NCBI RefSeq assembly: GCF_001037495.1
Contig: NZ_KQ089822.1
Location: 124,001 to 188,000 of the forward strand
From: Citrobacter sp. MGH106
GTDB taxonomy: Bacteria; Pseudomonadota; Gammaproteobacteria; Enterobacterales; Enterobacteriaceae
DNA length: 64,000 nt
Direction of reading: 5' to 3'
Shown: positions 1 to 9,460 of the stretch, piece after piece
Position numbering within the stretch: the first letter of the stretch is position 1
Layout of the letters: the number at the start of each line of letters is the position of its first letter
Made by a program: the position numbers and the translations under genes
Notes under the pieces: generated by a model
The model's database searches: none
Seen by the model: the letters and a program-made list of their open reading frames with translations, nothing else
What the model was told of the DNA's origin: nothing

Positions 1-82
1 GCGCGGTAGCTTCCCACGCGTCACCGGTCTCTTTACTCGTTAACTGGCGGGGACGACTTGCCCTTGCTGGTATTTGAGCCAT
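1..82 (-). CDS. yraN: YraN family protein, N-terminal part only
   Basis: The first 27 codons of a minus-strand gene that runs off the left edge. Translation from the ATG at 82 gives MAQIPARASRPRQLTSK and continues KETGDAWEA, which matches the start of the UPF0102/YraN family (small endonuclease-fold proteins of unknown role). It overlaps the end of lpoA by 43 bp in another frame, the arrangement I remember from E. coli, so the two are probably translated from one message. Only the N-terminus is visible, so catalytic residues cannot be checked. Confidence 0.85.
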   Translation of the reverse strand, partial: MAQIPARASRPRQLTSKETGDAWEATA

Positions 83-2094
83 GATAACTTCCTGTTAATC
101 ACGCAATCCTGAGTCGCGGTTAATGCACCGGTGTTGCCATTAATTTCGAAGCCCTGCACCTGACGCATTTGCGAAAAGTGGTTAGCCAGCGACCAGGCAT
201 CGACACCCATTGCGTACATGCGCGCAAGCGAGTAGTCGTTATGCACCGCGCTTAGCGCTTGTTGCATGAGAGGCTCGTTACCGCCGGCCAACATCGGGAT
301 TTCGCTGTACTGCAAGCCTTCCATTTCCAGTCGGAAGTCAGGGCCGGCTGTGCCTTGTGCGCTACGAGAGCTGGCGTAAAGGGTTGCACCGCTCTGGCTG
401 CCGTTACGCATAGCAATCATCGGTTTAATAAACGCGATTTCTTCTGGCGTTGCCAGAATATACACGGCATCAACGCGACCACCGCCACCGGTGATTTGCG
501 CATCGCTTGGTGGAGCTGGAATTGTCAGGCCACCAATCGTCACGCCAGGCTGCGAAGGTATAGAGGATACAATAGGGCTACCCGTCAGGGAGATCCCTGA
601 ACCGCCGTTGACGCCCATTTTCAGTTCCGCGGTGGAGCCGAATTTCTGCTGTAACACCACGCCGCCACCAAGCGCCTGCCACTCCTGAGCAAAGGCGTTG
701 GACACGCGATCGCCAAGCGCGCTACGAGGGATAAGCAGCAGCGGGGCCTGCTTACCCTGCGAGTGAATATGGCGTGCGGCATCGCGAGCTTCGTCTTCTG
801 GTGACAGAGCGAAATAGCAAATATTTGCCAGGTTCTGCACCGCCTCAGGTTGGTTAAGCGCCAGCACATTCAGCGGTGTGTTGCTTTTCATCAGTACTTC
901 AACATTGTTTTTCAGCAGTGGGCCGACAACAATGCTGGCGCCATCCTGCTGAACCTGGGCCAGGATTTGATTTAGCGGTTGTGATGAGGTGTCGTAGATT
1001 TTCAGCTCAGCGGATGGATTCGCTGGCGCGCTTGCCGTCGTCGCCGGGGCTGGTGCAGTTTGCGGTGTGTTGACAGCAGCTTCTGGCTGTACTGGCGCAT
1101 CCTGTGTCAGATCGCTCACCGAGGCCTGAGAAGGGCTGGCAACACCGTCGGCAGACTGCGGTTGAGTATTCGCTTCAGTGTTGCTCGTAGCCAATGCGGT
1201 GGGGGCTGCAACAGGAGTAGCTACGGGTTGCGTGCCCATATTTTTAGCCGCTTCAAAGCCCTGTTGAATAGTACGACCAAAAACAGCAGCCTGGCCATTC
1301 AGAGGTAGCAACAGCGCAATTTTACTGGTGGATGCTGGCTTAAAGCTCTGGACGTTTATCAACTGAGTGGGTAGTAATTTCGCACCAGGGTTTTGCGGAT
1401 AACGTTTTTGCCAGTCGGCAATACCCGCTTTCATCATATCCGGGTCGCTACGGTTATCGAACCACACGCGTTGCAGATCCAGCCAGCCTTGCAGAACGTT
1501 TTCATCCGCATTGATGACCAGTGTCTGTGCCTGCTCTTTCGTCATTGACGAGAGAGCCTGCCAGGTGGCATCGATGTTTTTCTGCTTGTCCTGTGCTGAC
1601 AGTAGCGGTTCCTGAGCAATCAGAGCGCGCAGCAGTGTTAACGATGGGCGCCCCTGGCTGGCATCGATCTGCGCTTGCCAGTAGCGAGCCTGCTGGTTGT
1701 GATCGAAATCGGCCGGAGTGAGTTTATCCAGCAGCGCCTGCGCGCCAGCAATGTCTTTTTGTGCCAGCTTGATTTCAACAGCCAATAAAGACTGTTCGCG
1801 ACGTTGTGTATCGTTCAGACTCTGTGGGAGTTGCTTGAACAATTCGACAGCCTGCTGGGTCTTGCCTTCTTTCAGCAGCGCACGAATGGCGAGTAATTGC
1901 CAGTTGGTCTTGCTATCATCTGAGCTTTGCTGCATTTGCTGCAGATAAAAGCCGGAATCAGCCTGTGCGGTGCCCTGCATGTGGGCTGCACTTTGGTCTG
2001 GCGCCTGGGTGCCACAGCCGGCGAAGATCAATGCTGCCAGGATTACTGGCAGAGCGCGCGCGGCTTTCAAACGAGAAAATGTTGAGGGTACCAT
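40..2094 (-). CDS. lpoA: Outer-membrane lipoprotein LpoA, activator of penicillin-binding protein 1A
   Basis: LpoA sits in the inner leaflet of the outer membrane and stimulates PBP1A during peptidoglycan synthesis. The 684-residue product starts at the ATG at 2094, because from there it has a classic lipoprotein signal: Arg/Lys, a hydrophobic core, and a lipobox ending at Cys27 (LIFAGC). A longer in-frame extension to 2157 would bury that signal. An N-terminal helical-repeat region is followed by a Pro/Ala/Gln-rich linker at roughly residues 290-360, then a C-terminal domain like periplasmic binding proteins. The length is close to the E. coli protein (about 678 aa). It is divergent from rsmI with a 62-bp gap, and yraN follows with overlap. 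Confidence 0.97.
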   Translation of the reverse strand: MVPSTFSRLKAARALPVILAALIFAGCGTQAPDQSAAHMQGTAQADSGFYLQQMQQSSDDSKTNWQLLAIRALLKEGKTQQAVELFKQLPQSLNDTQRREQSLLAVEIKLAQKDIAGAQALLDKLTPADFDHNQQARYWQAQIDASQGRPSLTLLRALIAQEPLLSAQDKQKNIDATWQALSSMTKEQAQTLVINADENVLQGWLDLQRVWFDNRSDPDMMKAGIADWQKRYPQNPGAKLLPTQLINVQSFKPASTSKIALLLPLNGQAAVFGRTIQQGFEAAKNMGTQPVATPVAAPTALATSNTEANTQPQSADGVASPSQASVSDLTQDAPVQPEAAVNTPQTAPAPATTASAPANPSAELKIYDTSSQPLNQILAQVQQDGASIVVGPLLKNNVEVLMKSNTPLNVLALNQPEAVQNLANICYFALSPEDEARDAARHIHSQGKQAPLLLIPRSALGDRVSNAFAQEWQALGGGVVLQQKFGSTAELKMGVNGGSGISLTGSPIVSSIPSQPGVTIGGLTIPAPPSDAQITGGGGRVDAVYILATPEEIAFIKPMIAMRNGSQSGATLYASSRSAQGTAGPDFRLEMEGLQYSEIPMLAGGNEPLMQQALSAVHNDYSLARMYAMGVDAWSLANHFSQMRQVQGFEINGNTGALTATQDCVINRKLSWLKYQQGQVVPAS

Positions 2095-2156
2095 ACTGTA
2101 TCCAGTGATATTTTTTACGCAATGCTCAATATTAAATCGGCAATACGGACGACACA

Positions 2157-3020
2157 ATGAAACAACACGAATCGGCGGATAATTCTCAAGGCCAACTCTT
2201 TATTGTACCTACTCCTATCGGAAATTTGGCTGATATTACCCAACGAGCGCTCGAAGTTTTACAAGCCGTTGATTTAATTGCCGCAGAAGATACCCGTCAT
2301 ACGGGATTATTGTTACAACACTTCGCGATCAGCGCGCGTTTGTTTGCACTGCATGACCACAATGAACAGCAAAAAGCTGAAACGCTGGTGGCGAAGCTTA
2401 AGGAAGGCCAGAACATCGCGCTGGTTTCCGATGCTGGAACACCGCTGATTAACGATCCGGGCTATCACCTGGTGCGTACCTGTCGTGAAGCCGGTATTCG
2501 TGTGGTTCCTCTGCCTGGCCCGTGTGCTGCCATTGCCGCGCTGAGCGCAGCCGGTTTGCCGTCGGATCGTTTTTGCTACGAAGGTTTCTTACCGGCGAAA
2601 TCGAAAGGCCGTCGTGATGCGATGAAAGCCATCGAAGCTGAACCACGTACATTGATTTTCTATGAATCAACCCATCGCCTGCTGGATAGTCTGGAAGATA
2701 TGGTGGCTGTGTGGGGGGAATCCCGCTACGTGGTCCTGGCGCGCGAGCTGACCAAAACCTGGGAAACCATTCACGGCGCACCAGTCGGCGAACTGCTGGC
2801 ATGGGTAAAAGAAGATGAAAATCGCCGTAAGGGTGAAATGGTGCTGATTGTCGAAGGGCATAAAGCGCAGGAAGATGAACTACCTGCCGAAGCATTGCGC
2901 ACGCTGGCATTGCTGCAAAAAGAGCTACCGCTGAAGAAAGCGGCAGCCCTGGCGGCAGAGATCCACGGCGTGAAGAAAAATGCGCTGTATAAATATGCGC
3001 TGGAGCAGCAGGGCGAGTAA
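2157..3020 (+). CDS. rsmI: 16S rRNA (cytidine-1402-2'-O)-methyltransferase RsmI
   Basis: This enzyme 2'-O-methylates C1402 in the decoding centre of 16S rRNA using SAM. The 287-residue product has the tetrapyrrole-methylase-type fold. Visible motifs are [13 protein letters not shown] near residue 16, AAEDTRHT near 42, [13 protein letters not shown] near 90 and [13 protein letters not shown] near 118, all typical of RsmI. Length and start match the E. coli protein as I remember it. It is divergent from lpoA and convergent with the fimbrial cluster, with about 120 bp between its stop and that of the adhesin gene. Confidence 0.97.
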   Translation: MKQHESADNSQGQLFIVPTPIGNLADITQRALEVLQAVDLIAAEDTRHTGLLLQHFAISARLFALHDHNEQQKAETLVAKLKEGQNIALVSDAGTPLINDPGYHLVRTCREAGIRVVPLPGPCAAIAALSAAGLPSDRFCYEGFLPAKSKGRRDAMKAIEAEPRTLIFYESTHRLLDSLEDMVAVWGESRYVVLARELTKTWETIHGAPVGELLAWVKEDENRRKGEMVLIVEGHKAQEDELPAEALRTLALLQKELPLKKAAALAAEIHGVKKNALYKYALEQQGE

Positions 3021-3142
3021 TATTTCATCGGGCGTCGCTGTGCTTGCCAAATACTACAATGATGTTAAATTTCAATAAATTGTACGTTTTTTTGTGGTTC
3101 TGGTCAGCGACGCGTCATCCGATTTTTTCATTCGTCATAGCG

Positions 3143-4204
3143 TTATCTGACAATAATCGTGATAGTGGCCGTGCCACTGAATTTTCCCGGAGCCAGCACG
3201 CCGCCGACCAGGTTGACGGGGTACGCGGACATATGGGCTGCGCCGGAACCTGACGAGTCGATAAAAACAATGCCGCCAGTAAACGGAATATTCGTTGCTC
3301 CACCGTCGGTATGCCGCATACGAATACCTACATCCGGAACGTTATCCCCGCTTCTGCGCCGAGCCACGAGAATGTACTGATTGATGATATCGTCAGCGTC
3401 AAATCTCATCTGTAAGGTATTTGCGATGGTCGAGGTATCGCCACAATCGTAGGTAATATCGAATGTTACCGGCGTATAGCCGTCAGGCATGGTGTCTTTG
3501 GTGGTAAAGCGGTTGCCGTTAATAAAACCAAGATTGACCTGAACCACGTCGCCCTGATTAATTTTGCAGTTCTGCGGTACGGTGATCCGCCCGCTGATGG
3601 AAAGTGTAACCAGGTTTTTATAGGCGCCAGGGCTTTGAGGAGAGGATACATTGTTGCTCCACGCGGCTTTAATCACCGCTACATCCGTCTGCGGGATAAT
3701 CAACTCCCCTAAAAACGGTTTAGTAATGCGCAGTTCAAACTGAGTTTGTGCGCCGATCGATACGGCGGCGGCACGTTTGCTGGGGTCATCGTCGCGACAC
3801 AAACCGTTGTCGGATCTCTCCTGATAAAGCACGCTCTCTTTCACGCTCGTCATGGGAACAACCTGCTCGCCTTTTCCGGGAATGTCTCTGAGCGTGGTGC
3901 GAATATCCAGGCTATCGTTCAGCTTGTAGTAACCCGTAGTTTGTCCCTGGGTCGGGAGCAGTGAGTCCGCCCTGTAATAGGGATTAACCCCGGTGTTTTT
4001 CGGGCAGTCGCAGGTGATTTGATAACTGTTTCCCGTGACCGGGGCAGTCGATGTCGAGTTATGCCCGACAACGTTGTCAGCTTCACTCCAGTCGGCAGAA
4101 AGATCGCTGGAATAGACCTCATTGGCTTCACAACTGCCGAAGGCAGCCTGCGCAGAATGGCTGCTACACAGTAAAATAGCCATGATAAACGCGCTTTTTT
4201 TCAT
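3143..4204 (-). CDS. yraK: Fimbrial tip adhesin-like protein (YraK type)
   Basis: Last gene of a chaperone-usher cluster. The 353-residue product has a cleavable signal peptide (MKKSAFIMAILLC...AQA). It is about twice the length of a pilin and Cys-containing, as expected for a two-domain tip adhesin: an N-terminal receptor-binding part and a C-terminal pilin domain ending in an alternating hydrophobic strand (ATITIIVR). The ATG at 4204 was chosen over an upstream in-frame extension because it begins the signal peptide and follows a stop/SD element, TAAGGA, shared with the usher stop codon. The receptor is unknown. The yraK assignment rests on gene order and general resemblance. Confidence 0.8.
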   Translation of the reverse strand: MKKSAFIMAILLCSSHSAQAAFGSCEANEVYSSDLSADWSEADNVVGHNSTSTAPVTGNSYQITCDCPKNTGVNPYYRADSLLPTQGQTTGYYKLNDSLDIRTTLRDIPGKGEQVVPMTSVKESVLYQERSDNGLCRDDDPSKRAAAVSIGAQTQFELRITKPFLGELIIPQTDVAVIKAAWSNNVSSPQSPGAYKNLVTLSISGRITVPQNCKINQGDVVQVNLGFINGNRFTTKDTMPDGYTPVTFDITYDCGDTSTIANTLQMRFDADDIINQYILVARRRSGDNVPDVGIRMRHTDGGATNIPFTGGIVFIDSSGSGAAHMSAYPVNLVGGVLAPGKFSGTATITIIVR

Positions 4205-4215
4205 TGTTTTTATCC

Positions 4216-6735
4216 TTAGAGACACTGGGCAGTGCCACGCAAAACTGAGGCCTTGCTGGCTTTGCCGGCAGGTAAGCTGAAGGTAAACTGGCACTGTTGA
4301 TCGGCCTGATTCCCCCACTGCACAGTCCAGGGCTGTGGCTGCGTAGAGACCCCCGCCAGATAAAGAACGCCGCCTTCATCGACAATATTTTCCTGCCCGC
4401 TATCTGGATTGCTGGCCCGTGCGCCAAATGGCACAGGGTTGCCATTTTTGTTGCGCAGCGTGACCAACACGCGCAGGCCGATATCGGCAGTAAAACGGGC
4501 GGTGACCACTGCACCATTGTTTGGCACAACCACTTGTGTGGTTTGCTGCACGTCAACGTCATCAGGCAGTAGCGTGGTATCCAGTGAGATCCGGTTTTCC
4601 TGGTACGAAGTCAGATAAGGGATCACCGCGTAACCGAACGGATCGGTGGCGATACCGGGATAGTTCTGCACGCGTACGCCGGGTGCGCCGTTGAGGTCGA
4701 TCAGCGCGAAACTGTTACCCAGCGGTTGCGACAGCGTGACGCCGTGCCGATGCATCACGATGCCGCCGGACGCGCCGTAGCTGTACTGGCGGCTGTCATT
4801 GCTGTAGTCGTAATTGGCGTTGAAAGTGCCATAGGCTGAGCGATAACTACTGCCAAGGCTGCTGCTGTGGTTGTTATCAGTATCCTGGGTTTGCTTGAGC
4901 GAGTAGCTCAGACGGTTGTCCTGCAACAATGAGCCATCGAGGCGGGCTTCATTCTGAGTGGCGCGGTCTTTCTTATTTGTCATGCGGTACGACGCCCGAC
5001 TATGTGGTAGCCAGCGATCCAGTGGAATGCTGAGGCTAAGCGAAAGCGTGCGGTCGTTATCCTCTTCGTCATAGTCGGTGAACTGCCCGCTAAGGTTGTA
5101 GCCAATTCCGGCTATCTGGCCGTTAATCCCCAGCGATAAGTTGCGATCATGCCCACCGCTATTCCAGTAATCACGTTGCGAGCCAGAGGTGTAAAAACTC
5201 ACGCTGCCAAACAGCGACTGGCTAAGGTTGAGCTGAATTTGGCTACGCTGGCGTTGGCTACTGTCCTGACCGTGTGCATTCGCATCTGAGAAGGTAAAGA
5301 AGCCGCTGCTGGTGTAGCGATAATAGCTCAGCGACAGGTTGGTTCCTGTTTCCGGGATCTCTTTGGTGTATTGGGTTCGCCACTGGTAGCCCGATGCAGA
5401 CTGTTGATCGTCGAACTGACTGTCGGCACGAGTGATGTCCACCGCCAGTGCCCCAATCATCCCCAGTGTGCTGCCGACGCCTGCGCCCAGCGACTGATAG
5501 TTTTCTGCTCCGAGCAGGCCACCGTAGAGCGTGAGTGTGTTATTCAGGCCATATATCGCCGTCCCTTCGGCAAACTCGGGTTCGTCGCTATCGTTGCTGT
5601 TAGTGGCGCGAAATTTCCCGGCGGTGACGCTGTACTTCAAACGCCCTGGGCGCTGCATCAACGGTAGCGAGGAGTAAGGCTGGACAAAGTGGCGAAGGGA
5701 GCCGTCGCTCTCTTCAATGGTGATATCCAGGTCGCCGCTGGAGGCGCTAGGGTAAAGGTCGTTAATTTCAAATGCCCCGGCGGGTACATTACTTTGATAA
5801 ATGATGTAGTCGTTTTGCCGTACCGTGATGATGGCGCTGGTATTGGCGATGCCGCGAATGGTCGGCGCAAAACCGCGCTGGCTGTTGGGCAGCATGTTGT
5901 CGTCAGAGGCGAGCTGCATCCCGGTGAACTGATAGCTGGAAAACAGGCTGCCAGTGGTGGCACTTTCACCTATCAATAGCTGAGATTTCAGCGTCTTAAT
6001 ATCGCGCTGGAGATAACTGTTAATGGTATTCCAACTGGACGACCGATCGTCGCGGTTCCAGGTGCTGTAGTTGCGCAGCCGCCATGGGCCGACGTTGGCA
6101 CCATTTTGCAAATTAAGATACTGGCGCTCGCTCTGGTCGCCTCGCTGGTAGCGTGTATCAGAGCCGGAAAAGCTGTAATTGGTGAATAGGGCTGGGACGC
6201 CGCTATCCCAACGGGAGGGGGCAACGTAGCCTCGGGCATCACGATAGAGCGCAATCAGCGGAATACTCATATTCAGCCGGCTGTGGTTGAAGTCGAAGTC
6301 TATGGTCGTACTGGGGATAAGCGACGGCAATGCGCTGATTATCGCGTCGTCGCTTTTCTCGGCTAACGCCGGAATATCATCCACCTTTACCCCCAGTTCA
6401 CGTAGCTGAGCGATGGTGAACTGCGGTTCCAGCTGCTGGCTGGCGTTGGCGGTAAACGTTAGCGTCTTCTGCCCGATTTTATTTTTATTGAGATAAATAT
6501 CTACGCGGTAATCGCCCGGAAGCTGCGATTTTTCCTGTGAAAATAGCGACAGATCGGTAGGTTGCATGCCACTTTTTTGAGTTTCCAGCATGGACGAATC
6601 AAAATAATATTCTGCGGTATAGGCTGTGCTACAGACCAGCCCACTGGCGGAAAAGACCAGCGGTAAACTGTGTTTGACGAAAACCGTCAAATGGTTAAAA
6701 ATCAGCCTGCTCTTGGGCGCTATGATTATTTTCAT
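4216..6735 (-). CDS. yraJ: Fimbrial outer-membrane usher protein (YraJ/FimD family)
   Basis: The usher is the outer-membrane assembly platform through which pilin-chaperone complexes pass. The 839-residue product has a long signal sequence, then AEYYFDSSML, the usual start of a mature usher. An N-terminal chaperone-binding domain, a 24-strand beta-barrel with an inserted plug (GRF/QRGFAPTIRGIA region near residue 290) and C-terminal domains with a conserved Cys pair (QQCQF...TAQCL) follow. The length is normal for FimD-family ushers and the frame is open throughout. The gene ends 11 bp before the adhesin start and begins 35 bp after the chaperone stop, consistent with one operon. Confidence 0.95.
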   Translation of the reverse strand: MKIIIAPKSRLIFNHLTVFVKHSLPLVFSASGLVCSTAYTAEYYFDSSMLETQKSGMQPTDLSLFSQEKSQLPGDYRVDIYLNKNKIGQKTLTFTANASQQLEPQFTIAQLRELGVKVDDIPALAEKSDDAIISALPSLIPSTTIDFDFNHSRLNMSIPLIALYRDARGYVAPSRWDSGVPALFTNYSFSGSDTRYQRGDQSERQYLNLQNGANVGPWRLRNYSTWNRDDRSSSWNTINSYLQRDIKTLKSQLLIGESATTGSLFSSYQFTGMQLASDDNMLPNSQRGFAPTIRGIANTSAIITVRQNDYIIYQSNVPAGAFEINDLYPSASSGDLDITIEESDGSLRHFVQPYSSLPLMQRPGRLKYSVTAGKFRATNSNDSDEPEFAEGTAIYGLNNTLTLYGGLLGAENYQSLGAGVGSTLGMIGALAVDITRADSQFDDQQSASGYQWRTQYTKEIPETGTNLSLSYYRYTSSGFFTFSDANAHGQDSSQRQRSQIQLNLSQSLFGSVSFYTSGSQRDYWNSGGHDRNLSLGINGQIAGIGYNLSGQFTDYDEEDNDRTLSLSLSIPLDRWLPHSRASYRMTNKKDRATQNEARLDGSLLQDNRLSYSLKQTQDTDNNHSSSLGSSYRSAYGTFNANYDYSNDSRQYSYGASGGIVMHRHGVTLSQPLGNSFALIDLNGAPGVRVQNYPGIATDPFGYAVIPYLTSYQENRISLDTTLLPDDVDVQQTTQVVVPNNGAVVTARFTADIGLRVLVTLRNKNGNPVPFGARASNPDSGQENIVDEGGVLYLAGVSTQPQPWTVQWGNQADQQCQFTFSLPAGKASKASVLRGTAQCL

Positions 6736-6770
6736 TACTGGAATCCGTAATTTTGTTTGCTGTTATGTTC

Positions 6771-7469
6771 TTATTGCAATTGACGGGTTTCCGGTTCAGT
6801 GCTGCCACCGTAATCATTTATTGCCGCCCATTTCACGGTATTTCCAGTGTTCGCAGGCAGCGGCAATGTTTTATTTTCGCCGGGAGCCAGATAATCAATA
6901 CTCTGCGTTAATTCGGTTTTTCCAACATTCATTCCGGCGAAAACAACATAATATTCAGACGGGTTATAAATATTGAGTGAATTACCGCTACGTTTAAATA
7001 CCACCGTTTTCCAGGCATCGACAGCCCGTCCTTTAAGCTGCGCAGGACGGTAAAAAAGCTTGATACGGGTCTTAAAAACCAGCGTCAGCATGTTCTTGTC
7101 GGCGGTAGATTTATTTTGCGCAGGAATGGCTCGCACATTGATATAAAACATTGATTCTTTATCGTCAGGTAATGAAGCATCCGTTTTTATAATACGCAAT
7201 GACGAACTATCACCGGCATCAAGACGAAATAGCGGTGGCGTAATAATAAATGGGCCGCGCTCGCCGTCCTGGAGATTATCAACCCAGGATTGCAGCAGAT
7301 AAGGCATTTTATCGCTGTGGTTGAGCAGCGGTAGCGCCGCCTCTTTACGATCGGCGTTATAGATAACCCGCGTTCTTTGTAATACTACGCCTCCGGCCTG
7401 CACCTGGCTGACAAGGGTGTTACACAACAAGGTTATTACTACCGTGATGATCCGTATCAAGATGGTCAT
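6771..7469 (-). CDS. yraI: Periplasmic fimbrial chaperone (PapD/YraI family)
   Basis: It binds pilin subunits by donor-strand complementation and delivers them to the usher. The 232-residue product starts at the ATG at 7469, preceded by AGGTAG. A signal peptide ([16 protein letters not shown]...VQA) is followed by the PapD-like signature: [18 protein letters not shown] with the conserved Arg, YLLQSWVDN, and the Pro-rich F1-G1 region ending in [17 protein letters not shown] longer in-frame start at 7535 would place 22 residues before the signal peptide and is unlikely. A run of six G lies in the leader just upstream (7495-7500), outside the coding sequence. Confidence 0.95.
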   Translation of the reverse strand: MTILIRIITVVITLLCNTLVSQVQAGGVVLQRTRVIYNADRKEAALPLLNHSDKMPYLLQSWVDNLQDGERGPFIITPPLFRLDAGDSSSLRIIKTDASLPDDKESMFYINVRAIPAQNKSTADKNMLTLVFKTRIKLFYRPAQLKGRAVDAWKTVVFKRSGNSLNIYNPSEYYVVFAGMNVGKTELTQSIDYLAPGENKTLPLPANTGNTVKWAAINDYGGSTEPETRQLQ

Positions 7470-7546
7470 TTTTCTACCTGATGCTGCAAAAACAGGGGGG
7501 AATGGGTACAGCCCGTGTAAATGCGCAGGCTGCACCGCAGTGACGA

Positions 7547-8119
7547 TTAACGGTAATCGAGTGTGACATCAACGGCAGCGTCGGCTTCACCGGCGGTAAT
7601 GTCAGCGGGAGCTTCTGTTGAAACGTAGTAGGCGAACAGGTCGACGTTCATCGTGGCCCCCGTAATCTTGTAGGATATTTTCGGCGTGGCCAGCCTGTTC
7701 AACGGTATGATCGTTTGGGTTTTTGCATCCTCAATCTGGATACCGACCCCGTCAGCGGCGGTGGTCATACTGCTGACTTTCGCCAGGTCTGGGTGGTTAA
7801 CGACCGTGCCGCCTGAGCGTGTTTCCAGCCATAACTGGAATGACGCATCCTTGGTTCCATCAATGTGCTCCCATGCGGTCATTGGGCAGTTGATTAATGG
7901 AAGAGTGAACGGAATTTTTGGGCTGCGGTCGCCAGCGGCCCTGAACTGGTACCTATTGTAGCTTCCCAGTTCGACATTAACTTCACGGTTAGGAGTGTTG
8001 ATTTCGCAGGTAGATTCGATGATCTCGCCATTAAAGATTATTTGCCCATCGGTTGCGGCAGCATTGCCTGCGGCTAAAGCTAGCGCGCCCACAATCAGCA
8101 TTTTGTTTATTAACGTCAT
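7547..8119 (-). CDS. yraH: Major fimbrial subunit (pilin, YraH type)
   Basis: First gene of the fimbrial operon. The 190-residue product has a signal peptide ending AGNAAA before [11 protein letters not shown], the donor strand and first strand typical of type-1-like pilins. A conserved disulfide pair is present (STCEI near residue 37 and LINCPM near 79), and the C-terminus ends with the beta-strand motif [10 protein letters not shown]. Size and layout are normal for the family. The chaperone, usher and adhesin genes follow on the same strand, and a long AT-rich leader precedes it. Confidence 0.9.
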   Translation of the reverse strand: MTLINKMLIVGALALAAGNAAATDGQIIFNGEIIESTCEINTPNREVNVELGSYNRYQFRAAGDRSPKIPFTLPLINCPMTAWEHIDGTKDASFQLWLETRSGGTVVNHPDLAKVSSMTTAADGVGIQIEDAKTQTIIPLNRLATPKISYKITGATMNVDLFAYYVSTEAPADITAGEADAAVDVTLDYR

Positions 8120-8515
8120 AATAACCTAATCCTTGTGATATTTATTTCATGAATGAATATTATTTTAGCGATAAGTTTGTAAGCTTTTTATTGTATGATT
8201 TATGTTTGTAAATTAGAACGAAGGCATGTATTTTTGGGAATAAATTTATATTCATTTTATGTTTTTTATTACGTTGATAACGATTTTGGAATCATTATTT
8301 AGCGCATGATTTACTGACGTTTATAGGTGATGTTGATTTTTTTAATGGTAACGTTGTGCGTATAATTATACTAGCTCGTCATGACATTATCGAAGGTTGT
8401 ATTTTTTTGAAGATTGTATGTTTGAGGGTATATTATATAATATATGAAGGAATATTTGTCGTATTAAGTAAGTGTGATACTTCAATATGTAATTTATTGT
8501 AGGCATCAACCAGAA
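8120..8515. promoter_or_regulatory. AT-rich intergenic region before the fimbrial operon
   Basis: About 400 bp with strikingly low G+C, no ORF of note, and many runs of A and T (for example TATATTATATAATATATG near 8430). It must hold the promoter of the pilin gene on the minus strand. AT-rich leaders of this sort are typical targets of H-NS silencing, but that is inference. I looked for an invertible promoter flanked by inverted repeats and for a linked recombinase gene, and saw neither. Confidence 0.5.
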
Positions 8516-8547
8516 AGCGTTGCAGCAAAAAGATAGGCTGCAACGCT
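8516..8547 (-). terminator. Hairpin downstream of gatR
   Basis: A perfect 11-bp inverted repeat (AGCGTTGCAGC at 8516-8526 and GCTGCAACGCT at 8537-8547) with a 10-nt loop, just beyond the gatR stop. There is no proper U-run on either side, so it may be a weak or Rho-assisted terminator. Confidence 0.5.
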
Positions 8548-8575
8548 CTGGGGGGAAACGGGAAACCTGGCACCT

Positions 8576-9349
8576 CTAAACGACCAGCAATTCAACGCCT
8601 GTTTTTGTCAGTGCTGATTTATCCTGTTTGCTAATGCCGTCATCGGTAATCACGCAGTCAATCTTCTCCATCGGTAATACCTGATTAAAACCACGTCGAT
8701 TGAACTTAGTCGCATCCAGTACGGCAATGACCTTATGCGCCGCCGCTGCCATTACGCTGCTAATGGAATAACCTTCATTGAATGTGGTAATACCATTCGT
8801 GGCATCAATCCCATCGGCGCCAACAAACATCAGGTCAGCGCTTATCCCTTGTAATGAACGTTCCGCGATGGTGCCATGCATTGAATGGGTTTTGTGGCGT
8901 ACCGTTCCCCCACAGACAACCAACGTAATGTCTTTGTTTTCTGACAGCGTAAATGCGGCAGGCAGGCTATTGGTAATCACGGTAATATTGCTTTTCCGGT
9001 TTAACGCCTCCGCGATCAGTAAGGTAGTGCTTCCGCTATCCAGAATCACGGTCATCCCTTCTTCAACCATCGCAGTAGCGGCCTGGGCAATCCTTTTTTT
9101 GGGATCACTGGCGAGCTGATACCGTTCTTCTAATATCACTTCCTGATTGTCACCTTCGGCCAGATGGCTTCCAGGTTTTGCCGCACCACCGTGAAAACGG
9201 GTGACAAGCCCCTTCTCTTCTAATAATCGCAGGTCGGCGCGAATGGTTACTTCAGAAATACCAAAGGTATTCGAAAGATCCATTACCAGTACGCTACCTT
9301 GCGTATTAATCAGGTCGACAATTTTGTTCCTTCTCTCAAATGAGTTCAT
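8576..9349 (-). CDS. gatR: Galactitol operon repressor GatR (DeoR family)
   Basis: A 257-residue DeoR-family repressor. It has an N-terminal winged helix-turn-helix (ERRNKIVDLIN..., then SEVTIRADLRLLEEKGLVTRFHGGA) and a C-terminal sugar-phosphate sensing domain with ILDSGSTT near residue 103 and FVGADGID near 176. It is the last gene of the gat cluster, 111 bp after gatD, and presumably controls gatY-gatD and itself. The gene is intact here; in E. coli K-12 it is interrupted by an insertion sequence. TTTCGAAAG-like motifs upstream resemble those before gatY. The natural inducer is not readable from sequence. Confidence 0.93.
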   Translation of the reverse strand: MNSFERRNKIVDLINTQGSVLVMDLSNTFGISEVTIRADLRLLEEKGLVTRFHGGAAKPGSHLAEGDNQEVILEERYQLASDPKKRIAQAATAMVEEGMTVILDSGSTTLLIAEALNRKSNITVITNSLPAAFTLSENKDITLVVCGGTVRHKTHSMHGTIAERSLQGISADLMFVGADGIDATNGITTFNEGYSISSVMAAAAHKVIAVLDATKFNRRGFNQVLPMEKIDCVITDDGISKQDKSALTKTGVELLVV

Positions 9350-9384
9350 ATTGATTTGCCTGACAATTTAATTGTCACTAGTTT

Positions 9385-9424
9385 AATCGAAGGATTGCGA
9401 AAGGTGAACGCCAAATTTCGAAAG
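9385..9424 (-). promoter_or_regulatory. Candidate GatR autoregulatory operator upstream of gatR
   Basis: Between gatD and gatR lie TTTCGAAAG at 9416-9424 and TTGCGAAAG at 9395-9403, 21 bp apart (two helical turns), with a weaker TCGAAGG at 9387-9393. The same TTTCGAAAG occurs at 15071-15079 before gatY. Shared repeats upstream of the repressor gene and the operon head suggest the GatR operator; this is inference. Confidence 0.45.
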
Positions 9425-9460
9425 TAAATGTGAGCCAGCGCAGGTTGCTGGCTCGTGAGA

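Noticed and set aside
7495-7500. Six-G run near yraI as a possible phase-variable switch
   Set aside because: It lies in the leader between yraH and yraI upstream of the chosen start, so slippage would not change the chaperone frame.
8120-8515. Possible invertible fimbrial promoter
   Set aside because: No flanking inverted repeats of useful length and no recombinase gene were found nearby.
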